Source of the DNA: Candidatus Nitrosopumilus sp.
Lineage (GTDB): Archaea; Thermoproteota; Nitrososphaeria; Nitrososphaerales; Nitrosopumilaceae
Assembly (NCBI GenBank): GCA_022758935.1
Contig: JAEMQG010000152.1
Location: forward strand, 1 to 16,116
DNA length: 16,116 bases
Reading direction: 5' to 3'
Notes under the pieces: model-generated
Database searches by the model: none
What the model saw: the letters and a program-made list of their open reading frames with translations, nothing else
What the model was told of the DNA's origin: nothing
Shown: in pieces, positions 1 to 7,438 of the stretch
Layout of the letters: each line of letters starts with the position of its first letter
How positions within the stretch are numbered: the stretch's first letter is position 1
Program-made: the position numbers and the translations under genes

Positions 1-126
1 AAGCACGGCGGAACTGGATTGGGATTGGTAGTGTGTAAGGGATTAATCGAAGGTCTAGGTGGAAAAATATGGTTTGATAGTCAAAAGGGAGTTGGCACTA
101 CTTTTTACTTTAGCTTGCCCAAATGA
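1..126 (+). CDS. Sensor histidine kinase, C-terminal end (partial)
   Basis: The window opens inside an open frame that ends at the TGA at 124-126. The 41 visible residues contain the G2 glycine box GGTGLGL, then a helix (VVCKGLIEGLGG), then KIWFDSQKGVGTTFYFSLP. This is the typical last part of a HATPase_c domain: ATP-lid box, final helix and the closing strands ending in F-x-LP. The family phosphorylates a conserved histidine and passes the phosphate to a response regulator. The sensor, the dimerisation region and the rest of the ATPase lie off the left edge, so the stimulus cannot be read. No response regulator gene follows. The family call is firm from the G2 box; nothing more specific can be said. 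Confidence 0.9.
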   Translation, partial: KHGGTGLGLVVCKGLIEGLGGKIWFDSQKGVGTTFYFSLPK

Positions 127-244
127 TTTTAGATATGTACAAAATGGGTTATTTGGTCTGCTATGGACTAAATATACACTAGATTGAAAAATCCCACAAA
201 AAAGATTAATCATACGCTTTCACTAAATACTAAAAAGGTGTAGA

Positions 245-340
245 ATGCTCATGCAAAACCCACAACAAGTGATATCTTTGGGATCAACTTTAACAACTAG
301 CTCAACTTTTCCTCAATTTGATTCTAAAATGTGGCCTTAG
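245..340 (+). CDS. Possible 31-residue small protein or leader ORF
   Basis: An ATG at 245 opens a short frame to the TAG at 338-340 and gives MLMQNPQQVISLG followed by a Ser/Thr-rich stretch and FPQFDSKMWP. AGGTG (236-240) lies four bases before the ATG and matches the anti-Shine-Dalgarno sequence, which is uncommon in this window. The ORF ends 23 bases before the 1103-residue surface protein, so it could be a leader or a small co-transcribed gene. There is no recognised domain and a frame this short can occur by chance. Conservation in related genomes would be the only real support. Confidence 0.2.
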   Translation: MLMQNPQQVISLGSTLTTSSTFPQFDSKMWP

Positions 341-363
341 GGTATCGAAATTAGGAAATTCCA

Positions 364-3300
364 ATGAAAACCATCATCTTATGTTCTATTTTGATTTTTA
401 GTGTATTGGTTATTACTGCCAGCGGATTAATTAGTAATGCAAGTGCTCAAGTTTCGACTAGTCATGTTGTAATTAATGAAATTGATACAAATCCATTAGG
501 TGATGATGCCAAATCCATTTCTGAATGGGTTGAGCTCTACAATCCTACTAATTCTAAAATTGATATCAGCGGATGGAAAATTGCATCTACTACCGTAATG
601 AAAAAAACAATGACTATTCCACTTGGCACTGTGATTGAACCTGGAAAATTTTTAACATACTCATATGAACCCCTCTGGTTTACTGATACAAGTGAATTCG
701 TCGAACTAAGGGATAAAAATGACGTGATTGTTGACAAAACTCCTTTATTGTCTGATATGAAAAACGATTATACATCTTGGCAAAGAATCTACGATGGCTA
801 TGATTTGGACGCATCAGATGATTGGAAATTTTCAACTTCTACTGCAGGGTCATCAAACGGTAAATTATTAATCACAGAAGACGATATTGGTGTTTCAATA
901 TCTGTATTCCCAACCAAGTCTTCGTATCTCTTTGGTGAAACAGCTGTAATTCAAGGAAATGTATCTCAACAAGTATTCATTGTTAAACCCTATTTTCATT
1001 CTGATCAGATAATTGTAAAAATATCCGGTCCTAATTTCGATAAAACAATTTCACTTTATCCTGATCTTAATTTAAATTATAAAACTACTTTAAATCTAAA
1101 TCAAGTTCTTGGAATTAATGAAGGTCTTTATTCTGTTTCAGTTAGTTATGGTAATGCTACATCTCAAACTAGTTTTTCTGTAGGAAATAAAATTATTGTA
1201 GAGGACATCAAAAAAGAAAGTACTCTTAGTATCATTACCGATAAATCGCAATATATTCCTGGAAATACAATCTCTGTAACTGGTTCTACTACAAAGGTAA
1301 TCCCGTTCGAAGGCCTAAAATTTACGGTTAAAGATCCAACCGGCAAAATCATCTCAACTGGAAATCTATATCCTATAAATGGCAAATTTTTTACTAGTGT
1401 TTTTCTTACTACTGTAAACCCTGTTTACGGAACATATCAAATATCTGGACAATATTTTGACAAATCATCTTCTGCTCTCTTTGAAGTAGTTCAGGACACA
1501 AAAGAAACTAAGATGGTGTCTCTTTGGACTGATAAAGATGTGTATGCCTTGGGAGAAACGGTAATGATCACAGGCAGGGTAAATAATGTCTGGGTTGGCT
1601 CATTGGATTTGGAAATAATTCAGACAAAAAATGCTGCACTTGGATCAAGTGAACTTGGTGGTGGTAACTCTGGATTCAAAATTTTGGATGTCGTTAGAAC
1701 TGCAGGCGATGGCTTTTTTGCATATTCCTTCAAAATACCAGAAAGTGATACACGATTAGGTGATTACAAAATTAGTGTTTCAAAAGAGGTCGGCTCTGCA
1801 TCAAAAATCATTCATGCTATAACAAATCCCGGAGATTATGTTGCAGATTCTAGTGCTCTTTCACTTTCAACTGATAAGGTGATTTATGATTTAGGTGACA
1901 CAATGAAAATCAGTGGTTTTATTGCAAATCCTGAAAGCAGATCAAGCTTTGAAACCCCTCATGTAAAAATTTCATTATCTCATGAAGATGGCAGTCCTCT
2001 TGAAATTATTGCGCTTCCACCAGGAGCTCAAACAAGACAAAATAACGGTTTAACTATTGCATATGAATTAGCTGCAATACCTGATTCTTCTGGAAGATTT
2101 TCAGTGCAAACCAGTGTCTCACAAACTGCTTTTACTCAAGGAACCTATCTAATAAAGGCAGAATATGCTGGACTGACAAAAACCATTATTGTTGGTATTG
2201 TCGATCCTTTGAAATTAAATGATGGGGCATTACTTAGTCTGAATAAACAAGTTTTTGGTCTAGGTGAAACTGTTCAATTGACTGGACTGATTCCTCCAAC
2301 TAGTGATAATTCTGTATCAATTTCTCTTACAAAACCTGATGGCAGTACAATTAATTTTGGTGCTACTCTTGATAATCAGCATTTTTCTTGGTCATGGATT
2401 ACACCTACTACTGAAAAACCTCTGGCAATAAAATTAGACGATCGTTCCATCACTACAACCAACTATGGCGTTTATAGAATCAATGTTTCAATTCCTTCTC
2501 ATGTAGAAAGTATTTTCTTCAAAGTTTCTTCTGATCCTCAACATGACTCTTTATCTCTGACACCTTTGTATGTCTCCACTGAAAAATCTCTATACAAAGC
2601 CGGAGAAAAATTAAATGTTATCGGTAATGTTATTAAAAGAATACAGGGCTTGGAGGGATTGGTAATTCCAGATAGAGTCACAATACTTGTACTAGATAGT
2701 AAACCCCCATACAAACAAATCCACGAAGCAACAGTTTATCCTGATCAAGGTGGAAATTTCAAGAGCTCATTTGAATTACCGATAACTATTTTTCATGATG
2801 GTGAATACAAAGTAAAGGCATTATATTTAAACAAAAAATCAGAATCTACATTTAGTGTTACAAATGATTTCTCTTATGACTCCAGTGCAAAACTATCTCT
2901 TTTACTTGCTACCGATAAATCTGAATATCATCCTGGTGACACTGTAATTGTATCTGGTAAACCAAACAAGCTAATTTATCTTGAAAAATTTGATGTGAGT
3001 GTAATAAAGAAAAGTGATACTGATATCACATGCGGCTCATTTATCTGTGGCACTCATTTGGGCCCTGTGACTACTATTCGACCTAGCTCTTTGGGTTCAT
3101 TTTCACATCAAATACAAATATCTAATTCCACTTCTAGTCTTGGATCATATGAAATTACGGTGGACGCTGGATTTGAAATAAAATCTATCCAATTTGATGT
3201 AGTACCGCGACCAATAATTAAAGCACCTGAAGAATCTTCATCAACTATTATTGAAAAAGTAATCCGAATTCCTGATGATAAAATATCCATTATTACAAAT

Positions 3301-3675
3301 GAAAAAACTATTCAAGACAAAAAGATAGTGCCCAAAGTAATTTCTGGTTCATTACTTACTACTAGAGATGATCAATCAAATGTTAATCTTAGAGTTACTT
3401 CAGAATCTGGAATGTGTATTATTGGTCCTGAAGAAAATTGTCTTGTTAAAGACTCCACTAGAAAACCTGGACAAATCTATGATATAGTTTCAGTAGATGG
3501 TATTAGTCTAAAAGTTAGATATAGCGGTCCTGATGTACGCCTTGAAAAATTTAATATTCTTCCTGCATCTTCTACTGGATTTCTGCCTAATGAAAATTGG
3601 AATGTGGATGTAATCAAAGATGTTGATCAGATATCTAGATTCTATTATAAAATAAACTATAAACCGTTGGAATAA
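364..3675 (+). CDS. Secreted surface protein: lamin-tail domain plus seven Ig-like repeats
   Basis: This is a 1103-residue exported protein of unknown specific role, probably exposed on the cell surface. Residues 1-28 form a signal peptide (hydrophobic core, then NASA before QV). Residues about 33-160 match the lamin-tail (LTD) fold: VVINEI, then EWVELYNPT, ISGWKI and a late DDWKFSTST. Seven copies of a strand motif of the form (T/L)-D/N-K-x-x-Y-x-x-G-(E/D)-T-(hydrophobic)-x-(hydrophobic)-(T/S)-G follow, starting near residues 182, 291, 388, 502, 625, 738 and 849, about 97-123 residues apart. Each marks a beta-sandwich of Ig/macroglobulin type. A linker (950-990) leads to a C-terminal segment (about 1010-1103) with a Cys pair (C1018, C1026). 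No transmembrane anchor or sortase-like signal is visible. LTD domains are often linked to nucleic-acid or membrane-associated secreted proteins, but no enzyme domain is present here. The start is the ATG that places the signal peptide at the N-terminus. Confidence 0.85.
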   Translation: MKTIILCSILIFSVLVITASGLISNASAQVSTSHVVINEIDTNPLGDDAKSISEWVELYNPTNSKIDISGWKIASTTVMKKTMTIPLGTVIEPGKFLTYSYEPLWFTDTSEFVELRDKNDVIVDKTPLLSDMKNDYTSWQRIYDGYDLDASDDWKFSTSTAGSSNGKLLITEDDIGVSISVFPTKSSYLFGETAVIQGNVSQQVFIVKPYFHSDQIIVKISGPNFDKTISLYPDLNLNYKTTLNLNQVLGINEGLYSVSVSYGNATSQTSFSVGNKIIVEDIKKESTLSIITDKSQYIPGNTISVTGSTTKVIPFEGLKFTVKDPTGKIISTGNLYPINGKFFTSVFLTTVNPVYGTYQISGQYFDKSSSALFEVVQDTKETKMVSLWTDKDVYALGETVMITGRVNNVWVGSLDLEIIQTKNAALGSSELGGGNSGFKILDVVRTAGDGFFAYSFKIPESDTRLGDYKISVSKEVGSASKIIHAITNPGDYVADSSALSLSTDKVIYDLGDTMKISGFIANPESRSSFETPHVKISLSHEDGSPLEIIALPPGAQTRQNNGLTIAYELAAIPDSSGRFSVQTSVSQTAFTQGTYLIKAEYAGLTKTIIVGIVDPLKLNDGALLSLNKQVFGLGETVQLTGLIPPTSDNSVSISLTKPDGSTINFGATLDNQHFSWSWITPTTEKPLAIKLDDRSITTTNYGVYRINVSIPSHVESIFFKVSSDPQHDSLSLTPLYVSTEKSLYKAGEKLNVIGNVIKRIQGLEGLVIPDRVTILVLDSKPPYKQIHEATVYPDQGGNFKSSFELPITIFHDGEYKVKALYLNKKSESTFSVTNDFSYDSSAKLSLLLATDKSEYHPGDTVIVSGKPNKLIYLEKFDVSVIKKSDTDITCGSFICGTHLGPVTTIRPSSLGSFSHQIQISNSTSSLGSYEITVDAGFEIKSIQFDVVPRPIIKAPEESSSTIIEKVIRIPDDKISIITNEKTIQDKKIVPKVISGSLLTTRDDQSNVNLRVTSESGMCIIGPEENCLVKDSTRKPGQIYDIVSVDGISLKVRYSGPDVRLEKFNILPASSTGFLPNENWNVDVIKDVDQISRFYYKINYKPLE

Positions 3676-3708
3676 GTTCAAAAAACCATTAATTTCACCT
3701 ATAATTAG

Positions 3709-4203
3709 TTGAATCTCCATGTTTTGATGTTTTATCAGGATGATCCAAAAAAATGTACAGCTGCAAAAATGGTGAAATTTGGAATTGCAAAAAATATCAA
3801 AAAAATAGGGAATAGGGGAATTGTTTTAGATCCTTTCTCTGAAAAAACACTTTTACCTAAAGATAAATCCTTGGCAAATACATTAATCGGAATTGATTGC
3901 TCATGGAATCTTGCTGAATTGGCATTTTCAAAAAACTTTAATGGGATCAAAAGAAAATTACCTCCTCTACTTGCTGGCAATCCCGTCAATTATGCAAAAT
4001 TCAATAAACTAACTACTGCTGAAGCATTATCTGCATCATTATTTATTTTAGGTTTTAAAGATAAAGCACTTGAAATACTTGATAAATTCAAATGGGGTCA
4101 TACTTTTTATGAACTAAATCAAAATCTTTTAGATGAATATTCTAAATTGGAATCTGAAGATCAAATAGATGTAATTCTAAAAGAATATGGCTTGACTGAT
4201 TAA
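3709..4203 (+). CDS. tsr3: Tsr3-type rRNA aminocarboxypropyltransferase
   Basis: This protein matches the Tsr3/DUF367 family, which transfers the 3-amino-3-carboxypropyl group of S-adenosylmethionine to a modified uridine in the P-site region of small-subunit rRNA (m1acp3-psi in eukaryotes, acp3U in archaea). Family landmarks in order are DPKKCTAAKM (12-21), RGIVLDPFSE (36-45), IDCSWNLAE (62-70), LPPLLAGNPVNYA (84-96), KLTTAEALSASL (100-111) and FKWGHTFYELN (127-137). At 164 residues it has the usual archaeal length. I chose the TTG at 3709, the first codon after an in-frame TAG, because the ATG at 3727 would remove the first beta strand (LHVLMFYQ) that the family begins with. It is convergent with the solute-binding protein gene and their stop codons share TTAA at 4200-4203. 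Confidence 0.93.
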   Translation: MNLHVLMFYQDDPKKCTAAKMVKFGIAKNIKKIGNRGIVLDPFSEKTLLPKDKSLANTLIGIDCSWNLAELAFSKNFNGIKRKLPPLLAGNPVNYAKFNKLTTAEALSASLFILGFKDKALEILDKFKWGHTFYELNQNLLDEYSKLESEDQIDVILKEYGLTD

Positions 4204-6665
4204 CTTTTTAATAATTTTCTTTTTTTAACATATATTGTAATTATGCTGACGATTATGACTGGCACAATAAACCAAATAATTTCCAAAGAATTATTTTTGT
4301 TAAACTCTATATCTGTTTGAGTAATTTCTGGTAATGACACTTCATTTTCAACTGTTAAGAAACTTGTTGAATAATAATCTGGTTTTAACACCGAATCTGA
4401 AATTGCAAATATTTTTAGATCATTTGCACCTGTATTTAGCTTCTCTGTTATTTCTCCTGGGATTTTAATTCTTGTTGAATTTTTGTCAACTTTAATTGAT
4501 TCGGATGATGCTAATTCTCCATTACCTCCTATCAAAAAATAAAGAATTGAATCAGTATGTGATGATTCTATGTTTATTTCTAAATCATTTCCTTTTTGAA
4601 TATTGTTTGGTATTTCTACATTTACTATCTTTGGAAATTCAGTTGTTTCAAAATCTGACCAATGTCCTACTTTGAAAGGATATGTTTCATCCTCAAAAGC
4701 CTTGACAATAATGCTTCTTGCTTCTGGTGAATATTCTTTAAGATAAAATGGTCCATTGCTAATTACTGCATGATTATTCTTTTTAATCCAATCTGATGAT
4801 GAGGTATATCTACTATCAAAATAACCAAAATTTGTTTCAAATGTTTTTAATGATTCTGGAATGTACTTTTCTTCTTTAAATTTGTCTAAATAACTTTGAA
4901 TGATATGAGCATCATTTGGAAGTATTAATGACAACCAATTGACATTTTTACTGGTTGCGCCAGATCTTGAAAATGAAACTTTGTCATCTATCACTGCCTG
5001 TTCCATTGCAGCAGTAATTTCCCAAGGCACTGAGCTCCATAATGATGCCCAATCTGCTATCTCATTCTCATCAAAATGCCAATAATTCACATAAACATCA
5101 ATTGTATCTTCATCAACGGGTTCAACTCCAATTATGGTTTGAACACTCTGTGATGCGATGGGTGTGAATTCAGTGTCAAATGTTTTGTCATTCTCACCTA
5201 CTTGTGAGCCCCACTCTATTGCAAAATATAATGAATGTAAAATATCATTCATGTCCATTTTTTTACCATTATGCCAATTACTAAACTTAAAATCAAATCT
5301 GACTTTACTTGTTGCTTGAGTACCTGGGAGGACTTTTTTCCACTGCTGCTCAACCGGATCCCACATTATTGTATTATTTGACACATTTAATTTCCCATTT
5401 GGTCCTGCCGTCTCCACATTCCAATTTGCTCTAATTGGAAATGTTTCTCCTGTGAATGGATGTTTGAAAGTAATAGGATCTGAAATTATTCCCCAAATCT
5501 GTCTGCTGTACTTGTCACTAAATCCCATTACTGGATTCCATGCTCCCTGATAGATCTCCTTAACACCAATGTTCAACTCTTTTTCATTATTCCTAGAATT
5601 TATTGGTGTAAATCTACTTGAAACTCCTGCTCCAAGATCATTTATCACCCCATCCATTTTCTCATTTGCAACATACTGATCAATTTTACTAGCTAGAAAA
5701 ATTCTAACTGACTCACTAATTCCATCTGCAATAGACTCTTTAATCAAATCACTTCTTTCTTCTGCTGTCTGAAAATCTCCAGAGTAAATTTTTTGAGTTT
5801 CATTATCTAACTTTGAATTTGGGTAATTCCAATATGTTGGATCATTGAATCCTGGCATGTTTGAAAACCATGGGGCATACATCTGTGCTAGTCCAACTGA
5901 ATCATATTTTACAAATGCAGATCTTGCCCAACCTTCTGTATATAGACTCCATTTCATTTCTGCTGGATCTGAGCCATACACCACAACAAAAGCTTTATTC
6001 AAATCTCCAAAATCCTTTTTAACAGTAAATCCGATTTTTTGTAATTCAGAAGCTAAAATTTCACCGATTGATTTTCTCACAGGATCATCGCTTCTAATAA
6101 AAATTGTGACTTCAATTGGGCTGTGATTAATCTCCCACTTGCCATTTTGTTTTATTGCTCCTTTTTCTTTTAATGCATTTGAAATCATTTCTTCTGCAAA
6201 TGATGGATCGTATCTAAAGTTGAATGTCTCTAGTTGCTTTATGACGGTGAGGTATTCGGGATCTGAAGGACCATAATATGAGATCATAGGTGCACCGTAT
6301 CCTCCCATTAATTCATTAACAATTAACTTTCTATCTACTAAATAATTTAATGCAAATCTAACAGATTTAATTGAAAATGGATTGAATTTATCTGATTCAG
6401 CTGGATTCACTAGAATGCTGTAGGATCCCCCGGCTGAATCAAACACTTTCAACCCCTCTCTGGATTTTTGGGCTTCTAATCTATCTGATGATATTCTTTC
6501 ATAATAAATGTCCAAATTTCCATTTCTCACCTCTTCAAGTGCCGTGTTTTCATCTAAATATTGAGTGAATTTTACTGAATCAAAAAACACGCTTTTTTCT
6601 GCAAAGGAATAACCATACAAAGTTACAACTAAAAGAGCTAGTATGATTACTAGCAATAATTTCAT
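4200..6665 (-). CDS. Membrane-anchored family 5 solute-binding protein, apparently circularly permuted
   Basis: An 821-residue extracytoplasmic binding protein of the SBP_bac_5 type, the family that captures peptides, nickel or related solutes for ABC importers. Residues 1-22 are a signal peptide ending SFA|EKS. Residues 24-120 (VKFTQYLDENTALEEVRNGNLDIYYE, then VRFALNYLVDRKLIV and GGYGAP) resemble the middle and C-terminal half of the family. Residues 364-690 (NIGVKEIYQGAWNPV, HPFTGETFPIRANWNVE, FKFSNWHNGKKMDMNDIL, SNGPFYLKEY) resemble the N-terminal half. Order is thus C-half then N-half. A beta domain (690-775) and one transmembrane helix (795-813) with a KKRK stop signal anchor it outside the cell. 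No permease or ATPase genes lie next to it, so the ligand and partner are unknown. The ATG start is supported by a clean signal peptide and a TATA-like box 22-30 bases upstream. Confidence 0.85.
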   Translation of the reverse strand: MKLLLVIILALLVVTLYGYSFAEKSVFFDSVKFTQYLDENTALEEVRNGNLDIYYERISSDRLEAQKSREGLKVFDSAGGSYSILVNPAESDKFNPFSIKSVRFALNYLVDRKLIVNELMGGYGAPMISYYGPSDPEYLTVIKQLETFNFRYDPSFAEEMISNALKEKGAIKQNGKWEINHSPIEVTIFIRSDDPVRKSIGEILASELQKIGFTVKKDFGDLNKAFVVVYGSDPAEMKWSLYTEGWARSAFVKYDSVGLAQMYAPWFSNMPGFNDPTYWNYPNSKLDNETQKIYSGDFQTAEERSDLIKESIADGISESVRIFLASKIDQYVANEKMDGVINDLGAGVSSRFTPINSRNNEKELNIGVKEIYQGAWNPVMGFSDKYSRQIWGIISDPITFKHPFTGETFPIRANWNVETAGPNGKLNVSNNTIMWDPVEQQWKKVLPGTQATSKVRFDFKFSNWHNGKKMDMNDILHSLYFAIEWGSQVGENDKTFDTEFTPIASQSVQTIIGVEPVDEDTIDVYVNYWHFDENEIADWASLWSSVPWEITAAMEQAVIDDKVSFSRSGATSKNVNWLSLILPNDAHIIQSYLDKFKEEKYIPESLKTFETNFGYFDSRYTSSSDWIKKNNHAVISNGPFYLKEYSPEARSIIVKAFEDETYPFKVGHWSDFETTEFPKIVNVEIPNNIQKGNDLEINIESSHTDSILYFLIGGNGELASSESIKVDKNSTRIKIPGEITEKLNTGANDLKIFAISDSVLKPDYYSTSFLTVENEVSLPEITQTDIEFNKNNSLEIIWFIVPVIIVSIITIYVKKRKLLKS
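4204..4226 (+). terminator. T-rich terminator of tsr3 inside the convergent gene
   Basis: Directly after the tsr3 stop the plus strand reads a T5 run, then AATAA, TTTT and a T7 run (4220-4226), with no hairpin. Archaeal termination commonly uses oligo-T tracts of this kind. The same bases encode the Lys-rich tail (KKRKLLKS) of the opposing gene, because AAA codons on one strand are T runs on the other. Confidence 0.55.
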
Positions 6666-6686
6666 AGATCTTATCTAATTTGGTTG

Positions 6687-6695
6687 TAATAAAAC
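6687..6695 (-). promoter_or_regulatory. TATA-like box for the solute-binding protein gene
   Basis: On the minus strand this reads GTTTTATTA. It ends 22 bases before the ATG at 6665, the spacing expected if transcription starts at or next to the start codon (a leaderless mRNA). Confidence 0.55.
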
Positions 6696-6904
6696 TTATT
6701 TTCATATGTCATGAAAAGTTATTTGAGTCCGTGTCTTTTCAATCACTGTTTGATCTTTTGATGAAACCCTTAATGGGCATATTCTATACAAAAATCCATC
6801 TGGTTGAAAATAATGCCTTTTTTCTAGTATCTACGTCCTATGCGGTACAAACTATTTTTTGATTTTACTAGATAGTTAATATGTTTGACAAAATCACGAA
6901 ACAA

Positions 6905-6913
6905 CTTTTTATG
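6905..6913 (+). promoter_or_regulatory. TATA-like box for the DUF6659-like gene
   Basis: CTTTTTATG is centred about 28 bases upstream of the ATG at 6937. This placement puts the likely transcription start at that ATG. It argues against the earlier in-frame GTG at 6913, which would lie inside the box. Confidence 0.5.
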
Positions 6914-6936
6914 TGGATCTAATAGAGAAGATAAAC

Positions 6937-7323
6937 ATGACATCCAAAGCTGAAATCGAATCACTAGAAAACTCTTGCAATAACGTGCTATCCTTACCCA
7001 GAATTAGGTTTGTGGGAGTTTTGGACAATATGGGAAATAAAATAGCTGGTGGTTTTAAAGAAGGAATAACTTCGTATCTTGAAGATAAGGAGGATCGTAT
7101 GATGTATGTCCAGCTAACTTTTGAGTATTTAATGAGAAAAGATTTTGATAAAAAATTAGGTCCTATAGACTACATTGTATCTCAAAGACAAAAAATTGTT
7201 TTGATTAGTATCCCGACAAGAAATTATTTGGTTCTGATCTCCGCAGATCGTGAAGCTAACGTTCAAGATATTATCCGTGAAGTGAATAAGGCATTCACAA
7301 TGTTACCTGACATAAGACCTTAA
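6937..7323 (+). CDS. Small DUF6659-like protein
   Basis: A 128-residue soluble protein with no signal peptide or membrane segment. The pattern is an N-terminal helix, then RFVGVLDNMGNKIAGGFKEG, a charged segment (LEDKEDRMMYVQLTFEYLMRKDFD), LGPIDYIVSQRQKIVLISIP and RNYLVLISADREANV with a final helix. This resembles the small family common in ammonia-oxidising archaea that I recall as DUF6659. The alternation of strand, glycine turn, helix and two strands also suggests a roadblock/profilin-like fold, which is inference. Function is unknown. The ATG at 6937 is preferred over the GTG at 6913 because of the TATA-like box position. It is a single gene with a hairpin plus T run after the stop. Confidence 0.75.
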   Translation: MTSKAEIESLENSCNNVLSLPRIRFVGVLDNMGNKIAGGFKEGITSYLEDKEDRMMYVQLTFEYLMRKDFDKKLGPIDYIVSQRQKIVLISIPTRNYLVLISADREANVQDIIREVNKAFTMLPDIRP

Positions 7324-7338
7324 ATTTGAATAACTAAT

Positions 7339-7359
7339 GACATTGACGATGTCTGTTTT
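7339..7359 (+). terminator. Hairpin and T run after the DUF6659-like gene
   Basis: GACAT-TGACG-ATGTC forms a perfect five-base-pair stem 15 bases after the stop, followed by TGTTTT. A further T6 run occurs at 7383-7388. The stem is short, so the T runs may matter more than the hairpin. Confidence 0.4.
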
Positions 7360-7406
7360 AAGTATGATAAATTTCTAATTGATTTTTTGGTCGTGTCTCC
7401 TAAAAT

Positions 7407-7414
7407 CTATATTG
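7407..7414 (+). promoter_or_regulatory. TATA-like box for the Mrr-like nuclease gene
   Basis: CTATATTG is centred about 28 bases before the ATG at 7439. This favours that ATG over the TTG at 7421, which is only seven bases beyond the box. Confidence 0.5.
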
Positions 7415-7438
7415 TATTGATTGTTAACAAAACCCAAT

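Noticed and set aside
4200..6665. Tandem duplication as the explanation for the two halves of the solute-binding protein
   Set aside because: The halves resemble different parts of the family rather than each other, so permutation fits better, pending an HMM check.
6680..6862. A 60-codon plus-strand ORF in the divergent gap before the DUF6659-like gene
   Set aside because: It starts inside the solute-binding protein promoter region, has no recognisable domain and no plausible start context. The gap reads as promoter DNA for both flanking genes.
6913..6936. Longer N-terminus for the DUF6659-like protein from the GTG at 6913
   Set aside because: The GTG is part of the TATA-like box, so the transcript probably begins near the ATG at 6937.
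7421..7438. Longer N-terminus for the nuclease from the TTG at 7421
   Set aside because: It lies only seven bases beyond the TATA-like box; the ATG at 7439 has the right spacing.
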